A stretch of 64,000 nt of DNA, from contig JAWSUF010000005.1 in the NCBI GenBank assembly GCA_033549365.1, positions 1 through 64,000 on the forward strand, read 5' to 3'. Positions within the stretch are counted from its first letter, which is position 1. Each line of letters begins with the position of its first letter. The notes beneath the pieces were generated by a model. The model did not search any database. It saw only the letters and a list, made by a program, of their open reading frames with translations, and had not been told where the DNA came from. This document shows, piece by piece, positions 30,891 through 38,631 of the stretch. The position numbers were made by a program, and so were the translations under genes. The DNA is from Acidobacteriota bacterium (GTDB lineage Bacteria; Acidobacteriota; Aminicenantia; Aminicenantales; Saccharicenantaceae).

Positions 30891-31361
30891 ATGGCGGGTT
30901 CAACGTCCCATTTCAGCCGCATGGACATCCGTGACAGGCGGAGGAGCCTTCTGCCCCTGCTGAAAAAAACCCACGAGGCCGAGGGATTTCTGTCGGAGGA
31001 GGCGGTCGCCGGTTTGGCCCGAAAGCTCAGGATGTCGGAAAACGAGATCTACGGCGTGGCTTCGTTCTACCCGCAGTTCCGCTTCACGCCGCCCGGGAAA
31101 TACCACGTCCAGGTCTGTCTGGGGAACGCCTGCCACCTGAGCGGCGCGCCGAACTTCATGGAGGGCATGAAGATCGAGCGGAACCTCGGAGACGGACAGA
31201 CCGCGCCCGACGGCCGGATCAGCCTGGAGGGCGTGGGATGTCTGGGCTGCTGCGCCATGGCGCCCGTCGTCGTTGTCAACAGCGAGATCCACGGGCGCAT
31301 GAACCGGGTGACCTTCATGAAGCTCGTGGACACGCTTGCGCCCGTCGAGGAGGAGTCATGA
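30891..31361 (+). CDS. NuoE/HydC-like [2Fe-2S] thioredoxin-fold subunit
   Basis: This 156-aa protein matches the 24-kDa complex I subunit family: an N-terminal helical bundle (LLPLLKKTHEAEGFLSEEAV, SENEIYGVASFYPQF) and a thioredoxin-like [2Fe-2S] domain with CLGNACHLSGA and CLGCCAMAPVVVVN, which supply the four Cys. It passes electrons between the NuoF-like flavoprotein and the large subunit. It starts one base after the previous gene and its stop overlaps the next start (ATGA). Confidence 0.92.
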   Translation: MAGSTSHFSRMDIRDRRRSLLPLLKKTHEAEGFLSEEAVAGLARKLRMSENEIYGVASFYPQFRFTPPGKYHVQVCLGNACHLSGAPNFMEGMKIERNLGDGQTAPDGRISLEGVGCLGCCAMAPVVVVNSEIHGRMNRVTFMKLVDTLAPVEEES

Positions 31362-33445
31362 GCCCGCAGAGGAAGAAAACAGTCACAAAGAAACCTGAGA
31401 CGCGATCGAAACTCGAAACACAGCCTAGGGCGGCAAAGTTGAAGACCGGCATTCAGGTTAAGACCAAAAGCCGAAAAAGGACAGAATCTAAGCCAATCGC
31501 CAAAACCCAGCCAAAGGGCACGGCAGCTCGGAAAACTGAAGTCAGACAAAAGAAAGAGGCAAGCGCAAGAATAACGGCTCGCCAAAAAAAAGAAGTCCTG
31601 ACGAAGATCGGGGCAAAGAAAAAGACAGCATCACAGCCAAAAACCCGCATCCTGGTTTGCGAAAGCACGACCTGCCTGTCCCTGAAATCCGCGGCCATCC
31701 GCGAGGCCCTGGAAAAGGCCGTTGCCGCGCGCGGGCTCGGCGACAAGGTCGAGGTCGGTTTCACCGGATGCCACGGCTTCTGCCAGGTCGGGCCGATCGT
31801 CTCCGTCGAGCCCAAGGGTATCCTCTACTGCCGGGTCAATCCGGGCGATGCCGATGATATTGCGGCAAGCCTTTCAGATGGAGGCCGTCCCGTCGAGCGT
31901 CTGTTCTTCAAACACCCGGTGACGAAGGAGGTCGTCCCGCGCTACGAGGACATCGTCTTCTACAAGAAGCAGAGACGGATCATTCTTCGGAACTGCGGCC
32001 TCGTTAATCCCGAACGAATCGAGGATTACGAGGAGCGGGGCGGTTACGGTGCGCTGCGGAAGGCCGTATCGTCGATGTCGCCGGAGAAGATCGTCGACAA
32101 GATCAAGCGCGCCGGGTTGCGGGGCCGGGGCGGGGCCGGTTTTCCGACCTGGATCAAGTGGGACGTCTGCAGGCGGCAGCCGGGCGGCGAAAAGTACGTG
32201 ATCGCCAACGCCAACGAAAGCGCCCCGGGGGCCTTCATGGACCGGAGCCTTCTCGAGGCCGACCCGCATACGGTGATCGAGGGGCTGGCTCTTCTCGGCT
32301 ATGCCGTGGGCGCGGCCCAGGGTTATATCTACTGCCGGGCGGAGTATTCGCTGGCCGCGCGTCGGGCGGGCGTCGCCCTCGAACAGGCCGCCAAAAAAGG
32401 CTATCTCGGCAAGGGCATCTTCGGCTCGAAATTCGATTTCGACGTCGAGATCTTCGAGGGCGGCGGGACGTTCGTCTCGGGGGAGGAGACGGCCCTTCTG
32501 AGCTCGCTCGAGGGTTCGAGGAACATGCCCCGGCCGCGGCCACCCTATCCCGCGGAAAAGGGGCTCTGGGGCAAGCCGACCGTGATCGACAATGTCAAGA
32601 CGCTGGCCTGTGTCCCGACGATCATCGCCGAGGGGGCCGAAAAATTCGCGGCCTCGGGGAACGGCAACGGCGCAAGCCCGGGGACGACGGTCTTCGCCCT
32701 GACGGGGAAGGTGGCCAACGCCGGGATCGCCGAGGTGCCGCTGGGAACGCCCCTTTCGACCCTGATCTACGAAATCGGCGGTGGCATCCCCGGAAAGAAG
32801 GGACTCAAGGCCGTGCAGACGGGCGGTCCGTCGGGAGGCTTCCTGCCCGGGAGCAAGATCGAAATCCCCCTCGACTTCGACGCCCTCGAGGAGGCCGGGT
32901 CCATCATGGGATCGAGCGGAATCATGGTCATGGACGACGACGCCTGCCTGGTCGACGCCGCCCGAACTTTCCTGGCCTTCGTTCAGAGCGAGTCGTGCGG
33001 CAAGTGCGTGGCCTGCCGGGTCGGAACGCGCCACATGGTGGGACTGCTCGACAAGATCGCCCAGGGGAAGGCCGTCGAGGCCGACCTCGACCGGCTGGAA
33101 AAGCTGGGGAACATCGTCCGGGCGAGTTCGCTCTGCGGGCTGGGAAAGACGGCGCCCATCCCCGCGCTCACGGCCCTCCGGTATTTCCGGTCGGAGTTCA
33201 TCGCCCACGTCGTGGACAAGCGCTGCCCGGCGGCCGTCTGCCGCGACCTCATCACCTTCCGCATCATCCCCGACCGCTGCACGGGCTGCATGATGTGCGT
33301 CAAGGTCTGCCCGACGGCGGCCATCACCGGACCGCGGTCCAAGCCGCACAACCTCGACCAGAGCAAGTGCATCAAGTGCCGCTCGTGTTACGAGGTGTGC
33401 AAGTTCGACGCCGTCGCCGGCGAGGCCATCATCATCGTCTCGTAG
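31358..33445 (+). CDS. NuoF/HydB-like NADH-binding subunit with Lys/Ala-rich N-terminal tail
   Basis: This 695-aa flavoprotein has a thioredoxin-like [2Fe-2S] domain (CESTTCLS, CHGFCQVGP), the FMN/NADH domain with GRGGAGFPTWIKW and ANANESAPGAFMDR, an SLBB domain, the N3-type cluster motif ESCGKCVACRVGT and two C-terminal [4Fe-4S] motifs (CTGCMMCVKVCP, CIKCRSCYEVC). It accepts or donates NADH electrons. I start it at 31358 (ATG overlapping the preceding stop). Residues 1-93 are a repetitive Lys/Thr/Ala-rich tail encoded by unusually A-rich DNA, absent from ordinary HydB. It closes the operon, with no catalytic HydA following. Confidence 0.92.
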   Translation: MSPQRKKTVTKKPETRSKLETQPRAAKLKTGIQVKTKSRKRTESKPIAKTQPKGTAARKTEVRQKKEASARITARQKKEVLTKIGAKKKTASQPKTRILVCESTTCLSLKSAAIREALEKAVAARGLGDKVEVGFTGCHGFCQVGPIVSVEPKGILYCRVNPGDADDIAASLSDGGRPVERLFFKHPVTKEVVPRYEDIVFYKKQRRIILRNCGLVNPERIEDYEERGGYGALRKAVSSMSPEKIVDKIKRAGLRGRGGAGFPTWIKWDVCRRQPGGEKYVIANANESAPGAFMDRSLLEADPHTVIEGLALLGYAVGAAQGYIYCRAEYSLAARRAGVALEQAAKKGYLGKGIFGSKFDFDVEIFEGGGTFVSGEETALLSSLEGSRNMPRPRPPYPAEKGLWGKPTVIDNVKTLACVPTIIAEGAEKFAASGNGNGASPGTTVFALTGKVANAGIAEVPLGTPLSTLIYEIGGGIPGKKGLKAVQTGGPSGGFLPGSKIEIPLDFDALEEAGSIMGSSGIMVMDDDACLVDAARTFLAFVQSESCGKCVACRVGTRHMVGLLDKIAQGKAVEADLDRLEKLGNIVRASSLCGLGKTAPIPALTALRYFRSEFIAHVVDKRCPAAVCRDLITFRIIPDRCTGCMMCVKVCPTAAITGPRSKPHNLDQSKCIKCRSCYEVCKFDAVAGEAIIIVS

Positions 33446-33505
33446 GGGGCTGGTGCGGCGCAGCGCGGATCAGGCCGAAGACTTAGGCATCATTGTCGTC
33501 AAAAC

Positions 33506-33744
33506 TCACAAACGGGCTTTGCCGGTAATGGATTCGATGCGAATTCGGAAGACCTTCGTCCGGTCGATCTCCCTGGCAATGTACTCCAGCCCTTCCTTCA
33601 TGTGGCCGGGTGAGTACTTCTGGCGATCACGCTCTCATACTTCGTCGCGAACTGTGCGGGCTGGACCTCGGTTCTGCCGACGGCGCAAAACGACACCTTC
33701 GGGTTTTCCGTCAGCAGGTCGATCTTGGCGCCTTGCATCTGCAG
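33506..33744 (-). pseudogene. NimA-like flavin-binding protein remnant
   Basis: The minus strand encodes KIDLLTENPKVSFCAVGRTE, then VQPAQFATKYESVIA, and after a small deletion and frameshift KYSPGHMKEGLEYI and KVFRIRIESITGKARL. These are the middle and C-terminal blocks of NimA/pyridoxamine-phosphate-oxidase-like proteins. The N-terminal half is missing and the 5' edge coincides with a 26-bp sequence that also occurs at 44270-44292, so an inserted repeat may have cut the gene. The relE-like gene upstream now reads through its remains. Confidence 0.6.
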
Positions 33745-34021
33745 CCGCCTCGACTCGTGAATAGATCAGGTAAACATCCCGGCGATGTCCGACTTTAACG
33801 ACAACGACGATAAGGGCATCATCCTTGATCTCATAGATGATGCGATAATCGCCCTGCCGCACACGGTAGAGCTCCTGTTCCGTGAGTTTTTGGCAACCCC
33901 GGCCTCGAGGATTCTCTGCAATTTTTTCGATTCTTTTCAGAATGCGCGTCACATCTTTTTTAGGGAGCGCCCGAAGATCTCCGGCCACAGAGTTCCTGAA
34001 GGCAAGTTTATATCTTCCCAT
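33635..34021 (-). CDS. RelE/ParE-type toxin, C-terminally extended
   Basis: MGRYKLAFRNSVAGDLRALP starts a typical RelE-superfamily mRNA-interferase-type toxin; KLTEQELYRVRQGDYRIIYE and VVVKVGHRRDVYLIY are the conserved core strands ending near residue 87. The remaining 40 residues (AAADARRQDRPADGK...) are an out-of-frame reading of the NimA-like remnant and are not part of the fold, so the normal stop was probably lost when the repeat inserted. The antitoxin gene overlaps upstream by 14 nt. The toxin should cleave ribosome-bound mRNA; whether it is still active is uncertain. Confidence 0.85.
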   Translation of the reverse strand: MGRYKLAFRNSVAGDLRALPKKDVTRILKRIEKIAENPRGRGCQKLTEQELYRVRQGDYRIIYEIKDDALIVVVVKVGHRRDVYLIYSRVEAAADARRQDRPADGKPEGVVLRRRQNRGPARTVRDEV

Positions 34022-34241
34022 GGGCCTTCAGATTCTTCAAAAGCTCCTCGTACGAAATCAGCGGCTCATGGGCACGTTCTTCAAATGCAGCCAAATCCTC
34101 TTGATCCTCCCGAAGAGCTTGACGCACGGCATCGTTGACAATATCTGAAAGCGTTTGTCGCGTATGGGCGGCCTTGATACGCAGGGCATGATGAAGTTCG
34201 GGCTCAAAGTAAATTGTGGAACGTTTCGAAGTTTCAGTCAT
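34008..34241 (-). CDS. Ribbon-helix-helix antitoxin of the RelE pair
   Basis: This 77-aa protein has an N-terminal ribbon-helix-helix DNA-binding part (TIYFEPELHHALRIKAAHTR, SDIVNDAVRQAL) and an acidic C-terminal toxin-binding segment (EDLAAFEERAHEPLISYEEL). It neutralises the toxin and represses the pair's own promoter. The stop overlaps the toxin start, the usual order antitoxin-toxin. Confidence 0.85.
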   Translation of the reverse strand: MTETSKRSTIYFEPELHHALRIKAAHTRQTLSDIVNDAVRQALREDQEDLAAFEERAHEPLISYEELLKNLKAHGKI

Positions 34242-34328
34242 ATTCCGCCTCCTTAGGCATTTTAATGCTATGACGTCACAACGTCAAGGCCACTTTCTGC
34301 TGCCCGAGCACATGGCGGATCGATCAGG

Positions 34329-34499
34329 CTATCTTCGATAGACATCTTTTCTGTGGGCGATATAGCCGTCCTCAAGATCTTCCAGCGAATTTTCCAGCAA
34401 TTCCAGGATAAAGGAGCTTTTCGTCCTCCGCGTTTTTAGAGCCAGGGCGGAAAGCCTTTTATTCAATTCATCAGGAAGTCTCAGGCTTTGCGATGCCAC
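34329..34499 (-). CDS. Orphan RelB-like ribbon-helix-helix antitoxin (56 aa)
   Basis: A GTG at 34499 opens a 56-codon gene: SLRLPDELNKRLSALALKTR, then KSSFILELLENSLEDLEDGY and a short tail. This is the common RHH antitoxin form of RelB-type pairs, with the LEDLEDGY segment as toxin contact. A GGAAAGG lies about 10 nt upstream. No toxin gene follows it downstream (34242-34328 is empty), so the partner has been lost or acts from elsewhere. The flanking stretch 34500-34650 holds nothing else I recognise. Confidence 0.65.
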   Translation of the reverse strand: MASQSLRLPDELNKRLSALALKTRRTKSSFILELLENSLEDLEDGYIAHRKDVYRR

Positions 34500-34650
34500 C
34501 TGTCAACCCTTTCCTGTTTTTTTTTGACGGACTGACCTTCAACCGACCCGTTCTTGATTAAAATAGGCGAGATCGGGCTTGTCGGTTTTCTTTGAATCGA
34601 TCGCTAAGCGACCCCAAAGAGACGGGCCGGCTGCTCGATCGGCTTGGCAG

Positions 34651-34992
34651 CTATGTCTCGTTGATGTTATCGAGCATTCGTTCGACCTGTTTCTTGAAAC
34701 TTGGGACATCAGTCGTCGCGACTTGCCAGATCAACTCAATATCAAGGCCCAGGTAGTTATGCACGAGAACGTTGCGAAAAGCCGCTAAAGAGGCCCACTC
34801 GACCTTTGGATACGACGACTTCAGCGCCGCGGATAGGCGCTGCGTTGTCTCGGTCATCGTATGAAGATTGCGGAGGACGGCATCCTGATGCACCGTTGAT
34901 TTGATGAAGAGGTCTTTGCCCCCGCTGACAGCATATTCGATACGGGTGATTGTTTCGAGGATATATCGCAGATAGGTGCTGTCGCGTTTCAC
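34651..34992 (-). CDS. hepT: HepT-like HEPN toxin
   Basis: This 113-aa helical protein has RNVLVHNY, the R-x4-H-x-Y motif of HepT toxins (residues 73-80), which are HEPN ribonucleases kept silent by AMPylation of the Tyr. The gene overlaps the antitoxin MntA by 4 nt. Pairs of this kind act in plasmid or phage defence. The motif and the partner make the call secure. Confidence 0.9.
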   Translation of the reverse strand: MKRDSTYLRYILETITRIEYAVSGGKDLFIKSTVHQDAVLRNLHTMTETTQRLSAALKSSYPKVEWASLAAFRNVLVHNYLGLDIELIWQVATTDVPSFKKQVERMLDNINET

Positions 34993-35276
34993 AATGCAAC
35001 CGCCTCGGAGAAGACATGATCTCGAATATTCGCGTTGACTCCTGATTCCGTAACGATATCGACACGCCGGTCAAGAAGTTGCTCAAGGTCGAGGATCAGT
35101 CCGGCCGGGAACCAAGGACTGACTTCAGGACCCGTGGTAACGAGCAGATCAATGTCGCTGTCCGCTGAATCCTCTCCCCGGACGGCCGAACCAAACACCT
35201 TAATCGACGTCACGCCATGTTTTTGAGCTATGGCAAGCACATCGTCGCGTTTCATGCGAAGAATATCGATGGTCAT
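34989..35276 (-). CDS. mntA: MntA-like minimal nucleotidyltransferase antitoxin
   Basis: The product has VFGSAVRGEDSADSDIDLLV (GSxxRGE and DID metal ligands), the hallmark of minimal nucleotidyltransferases. MntA AMPylates the HepT active-site Tyr using ATP and so disarms it. I start at MTIDILRMKRDDV (35276, 95 aa), the family's usual length, rather than at 35300. It precedes and overlaps hepT. Confidence 0.88.
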   Translation of the reverse strand: MTIDILRMKRDDVLAIAQKHGVTSIKVFGSAVRGEDSADSDIDLLVTTGPEVSPWFPAGLILDLEQLLDRRVDIVTESGVNANIRDHVFSEAVAL

Positions 35277-35378
35277 CTTGGTTTCCTCTGTCTCGACCAA
35301 AATCAGTGTATCCTGAAATTCCCTTCCCTTGCAACAACAGGAATTACGAGAGAAGACGGCTTCATCCAGCCGAAAAAC

Positions 35379-35723
35379 TTACTTTTCGAAATCGGTCGAT
35401 TTGACGGCATTGCCCCGGGCCTTCTCCGGGGGATACTTGCGGCGGTTGATTTCGAGCTTGTCGCGGGCGGCGTCGATCGGAGACAGGCCGAGCTTGTCGG
35501 CCAGCCGGGCCAGGTAAAGCTGGACATCGCCGATTTCCTCGCGGACCTTCGCCAACCTTTCGGGGTCGAGGGTGCGGCTTTCCTCCTCGGTCAGCCATTG
35601 AAAGTGTTCGAGGAGTTCGGCGGCTTCGACGGCAAGTGCCATCGCCAGATTTTTTGGAGAGTGAAACTGGTCCCAGTCCCTTTCGGCGGCGAAGGCCCGG
35701 AGCTTGGCGATGAGGTCGTCCAT
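35379..35723 (-). CDS. MazG-like nucleotide pyrophosphohydrolase
   Basis: This 114-aa all-alpha NTP-PPase begins MDDLIAKLRAFAAERDWDQF and contains the metal-binding E-x2-E ... E-x2-D pattern: AVEAAELLEHFQW and EEIGDVQLYLARLADKL. It hydrolyses (d)NTPs, probably aberrant or stress-related ones. The ATG at 35723 is chosen because the longer in-frame start at 35876 would overlap the gene on the 5' side by 89 nt and adds a non-conserved tail. The neighbours are unrelated membrane and TA genes. Confidence 0.88.
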   Translation of the reverse strand: MDDLIAKLRAFAAERDWDQFHSPKNLAMALAVEAAELLEHFQWLTEEESRTLDPERLAKVREEIGDVQLYLARLADKLGLSPIDAARDKLEINRRKYPPEKARGNAVKSTDFEK

Positions 35724-35787
35724 CGGGGATATTATCGGCCAATCAGGGCGGGGGTTCAAGAAAAGAATAAAGGACGCTTGAACAATC

Positions 35788-36393
35788 CTATTGGGGTCTT
35801 TTTTTGGGCGGCGGTTTGTATTGATTGATCGCGGCCGGATCGATCCCGAACTCCTGAAGTTTGTGCGGGGGAACAAGTCGCATGCTCCGGTAGAGCAACT
35901 CTCGCATCGACGAATCGAATTCCCGCGCCGTCTCCGGACTCGGCGCCGCCTGCAGCAGCTGATCCACCGCCGCCTGGCGTCCTCTTAAGGCCTCGAGTGT
36001 CCGCTCAAGATCTCTTCGGCCTTGAGATTCCGGCGGGGTTTCGGCGATGGCCCGGGCGAGAATGAACTCCATGCCGTCGACCTGATGGTTGACGACGAAG
36101 TTGATGCCGATGTCCGCGACCTCGGACGGAAGCTTCTCTTCGGCGACTTTGTCGAAAAAGACCTGATAGGTTTCGATGCTCGGGGAATCGACCATGGCCT
36201 TGATCACTTTCAGCCATTCGGAGTACCTCGGCATGAATTCCATCCCGAAGGTGCCGATGCCCAGCAAAAGGACTCCAAAAAGCAACATGGCGACGGGATT
36301 CCGGTTGCGATGGGCCCCCGAAACAATCACGCTGACAATCACCGCAGCCCCCAATACGATCATCACCCATCGGCCGATTTCAAGTGAGTCCAT
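35788..36393 (-). CDS. Membrane protein of unknown function (two TM segments)
   Basis: This 201-aa protein has two predicted N-terminal transmembrane helices (WVMIVLGAAVIVSVIVSG and VAMLLFGVLLLGIGTFGMEF) and a soluble C-terminal helical domain of about 150 residues ending in a Pro/Lys-rich tail. I do not recognise a family. It lies between the MazG gene and the radical SAM gene, all on the minus strand, with only short gaps, so it may be co-transcribed. Confidence 0.65.
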   Translation of the reverse strand: MDSLEIGRWVMIVLGAAVIVSVIVSGAHRNRNPVAMLLFGVLLLGIGTFGMEFMPRYSEWLKVIKAMVDSPSIETYQVFFDKVAEEKLPSEVADIGINFVVNHQVDGMEFILARAIAETPPESQGRRDLERTLEALRGRQAAVDQLLQAAPSPETAREFDSSMRELLYRSMRLVPPHKLQEFGIDPAAINQYKPPPKKRPQ

Positions 36394-36404
36394 GATGCCG
36401 CCTC

Positions 36405-38003
36405 CTATTCAAAATTGATTCTAGCCGGATCTCCGGCGTCCCGAAAAGAGGATTCCAGCCGATCCAGCTGCGAAGCAATTCGGTCTTCGGTTTCATGCTC
36501 TTCCTGCCGAAGGGTTTCCAGGAAAGGCCAAAGGGCATAGATTTCGTCTTCAGTCCGGGTCTTCATGAACTCGGCCATCAGGGAAAAACATTCCAGAGCC
36601 GCGGCGTTGCTCCGCCGGATCAGATTCCCGACTTCAGCACCGTAAACCTCAGCATCTTGGCGATTCGGGAAGAACTTCCTGAGAATCAGGACGTCGAACT
36701 TGGCCAGGCGAAGCCGCTCGACAAGACCTTCGCGGTCGAAATTGCGGTAATTGAAAGTCCGCGACGCGATAAGCTGCAGCGCATCCAGGCGGGGATCACG
36801 AAAACCATAGTCGGGCGATGCGATCGTCCCTTTCAGGCGGCCCTCCTCCTTCAGTTTCGCGGCGATGGCCGTGCCGGCGTAGGGAACCATCTTGCTGAAT
36901 CCGGCGATCGTCCGGCCGTCTTCCGTGATTCGCTCTAGAAACCGGATGTTCTCGAGAACGGTCTTGAACGTGCTTTCCGGATCGAAGATCATGAAGCCGA
37001 ACTCGAACGGCATGCCGACATGACGAAGAAGTTCGATCGCGCGGTGAACATCATCCACGGTGAAATGTTTGTTGAAAACCTGCAATCCCCGGTCATTTCC
37101 GGATTCGATGCCGAGGTAAACGCACAGCAACCCGGCATCCTTCATCTTTCCGAGGAGATCCGCCCGGAGATCGTCGATCCGGCAGGATATGCGCCACGCC
37201 ACCTGTTCCCGGATGGAAGACCTCTCAAGGGCGCCGATAAAATCCTCGATCCAGGCTGCATGGGCACGGCCTTTCATGAACCAGTCGTCATCCTGAAAGA
37301 TGAAGACACGCGCATGGCAATCGTGAAACAACGCTTCCATTTCCCGGACAACATGGGAGGGGGAACGGGTCCGACGCAGAGGACCTGGCGGCTCCCTGTA
37401 GAACTGATGAATGCTGCAGAAGCTGCAGTTGTGGTAACATCCCCGGCTCGCCAGGATCGAACGGACGCCGAGGCCGCGATGCGATGCCATTTTTTTGTCT
37501 CGGAGAGGTAAGGGTAGAGAATCGAGGTCGGCGATGAGCGGGCGCGGGGGGTTGACCTCTAGCCGGCCGTTCCGGCGAAACGCGAGTCCCCGGATCGCGG
37601 CCCATTCATCCGGTTCAGCGATTTTCCGGCATAACTCAACCAGCGTCTCCTCGCCTTCGAAACGAACGACCGAATCCAGTCCGGGAATATTCTCGAGGGT
37701 TTCCCGATAGTCCATGCTGGGGAAGTGACCGCCCATGGTGAAATGAGCCGAGATGCCCTTGTCTCTTAGGTAGGCGATGAGATCTCTGAAATCGAAGAAA
37801 AAGCGCTGGAAGATAAGGGAGAATCCGACGATTGCGGGTTTGGCCTTCCGGATTTCAGAGAGAATCCGGGTCTTCGGCAGATTAAAGGGCACCACGGCGG
37901 CGCCGATACCGTGTTTTTGGAGATGCGCTGCAATCCCGCGCAACCCCAGGTTTTCCTGATCTTCAAAGCCGATCAGAACAACGCCTCGGCCGGACTTCAA
38001 CAT
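36405..38003 (-). CDS. B12-binding-domain radical SAM protein
   Basis: This 532-aa protein has a Rossmann-like cobalamin-binding N-terminal domain (VVLIGFEDQENLGLRGIA, AIVGFSLIFQRFFFDFRDL) and the radical SAM core with the cluster motif RGCYHNCSFCS (CxxxCxxC). The C-terminal part includes FGFMIFDPESTFKTVLENIRF. It should catalyse a methylation, cyclisation or other radical reaction on an unknown substrate. The start MLKSGRGVVLIGFEDQ at 38003 fits the fold; the in-frame start at 38096 adds a non-conserved tail. Confidence 0.9.
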   Translation of the reverse strand: MLKSGRGVVLIGFEDQENLGLRGIAAHLQKHGIGAAVVPFNLPKTRILSEIRKAKPAIVGFSLIFQRFFFDFRDLIAYLRDKGISAHFTMGGHFPSMDYRETLENIPGLDSVVRFEGEETLVELCRKIAEPDEWAAIRGLAFRRNGRLEVNPPRPLIADLDSLPLPLRDKKMASHRGLGVRSILASRGCYHNCSFCSIHQFYREPPGPLRRTRSPSHVVREMEALFHDCHARVFIFQDDDWFMKGRAHAAWIEDFIGALERSSIREQVAWRISCRIDDLRADLLGKMKDAGLLCVYLGIESGNDRGLQVFNKHFTVDDVHRAIELLRHVGMPFEFGFMIFDPESTFKTVLENIRFLERITEDGRTIAGFSKMVPYAGTAIAAKLKEEGRLKGTIASPDYGFRDPRLDALQLIASRTFNYRNFDREGLVERLRLAKFDVLILRKFFPNRQDAEVYGAEVGNLIRRSNAAALECFSLMAEFMKTRTEDEIYALWPFLETLRQEEHETEDRIASQLDRLESSFRDAGDPARINFE

Positions 38004-38046
38004 CGGGGAATCGTCCCGGTTCCTGGATTTGCGCCGGACGCTCGGA

Positions 38047-38259
38047 TTACTTGAGCTTGTACTGCGCCTTGAGCATATCGCGGTAGATCTCGGCAATCTT
38101 GATCTGGTTTTTCAGATCGATGATGTTCTGATTCAGCATTTCGAGCTTGATCCTGACCAGGCCGACTTTGTCCAGCAGCACATCGGGTCCGGGATCGGCC
38201 ACGGGCCCGACTAAGTGCGAAATGTTGAAACCCGGCATCCTTTCTCCGATTCTCGGCAT
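38047..38259 (-). CDS. Small hypothetical protein (70 aa) upstream of the radical SAM gene
   Basis: MPRIGERMPGFNISHLVGPV begins a 70-aa protein ending in a heptad-like helix (KNQIKIAEIYRDMLKAQYKLK). It carries no Cys and no signal. Its position directly upstream of the radical SAM gene, 43 bp apart on the same strand, makes it a candidate peptide substrate or accessory protein, as small peptides often precede radical SAM maturases. This is inference only. An AGGAGG site lies about 10 nt before the ATG. Confidence 0.55.
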   Translation of the reverse strand: MPRIGERMPGFNISHLVGPVADPGPDVLLDKVGLVRIKLEMLNQNIIDLKNQIKIAEIYRDMLKAQYKLK

Positions 38260-38500
38260 GATAGGCCTCCTTTATAAAATAATCGGATTATTCGCACGAA
38301 TCAGGTTTCGCCCCTTTTTTGTCCAGCCGTTCTATCCGTTTAGTCGCAGACGCGGGGGCTTTATTGTAAATTCAGAATGTCATCGCCATAGCGGTCGAGG
38401 ATGCGCATGACCGCCTCGGCCGCGGCAGGTCCATCCGGAGAGAAGGAGGATGAGCGCCGAAGCGCTAACGGCGGCGAATCTGAAGATGCTTTTCTGCGTA

Positions 38501-38587
38501 TCAGATCTGCGCCAGGATGGCCACATAGTTCTTGCCGTACTTCTTCGCGCATTTCGGACAGCACTCATCGGGATTGGACTTGCTCAT
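38501..38587 (-). CDS. 28-aa Cys-rich mini-protein
   Basis: An ATG at 38587 with a strong GGAGGAAA site 4-11 nt upstream opens MSKSNPDECCPKCAKKYGKN and ends after seven more residues with TGA. The CCxxC core is suited to bind zinc or an iron-sulfur cluster. The good RBS and compact motif make it likely to be real. Between it and the 70-aa gene (38260-38500) I see no other gene, only a weak possible C-terminal remnant near 38361-38430. Confidence 0.5.
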   Translation of the reverse strand: MSKSNPDECCPKCAKKYGKNYVAILAQI

Positions 38588-38631
38588 GGGGTTTCCTCCT
38601 TCATAATCAGCCGACGACAATTATAGCCTTT

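Noticed and set aside
35217-35828. 203-aa plus-strand frame opposite mazG and the membrane protein
   Set aside because: It is antisense to recognisable genes and has no signature of its own.
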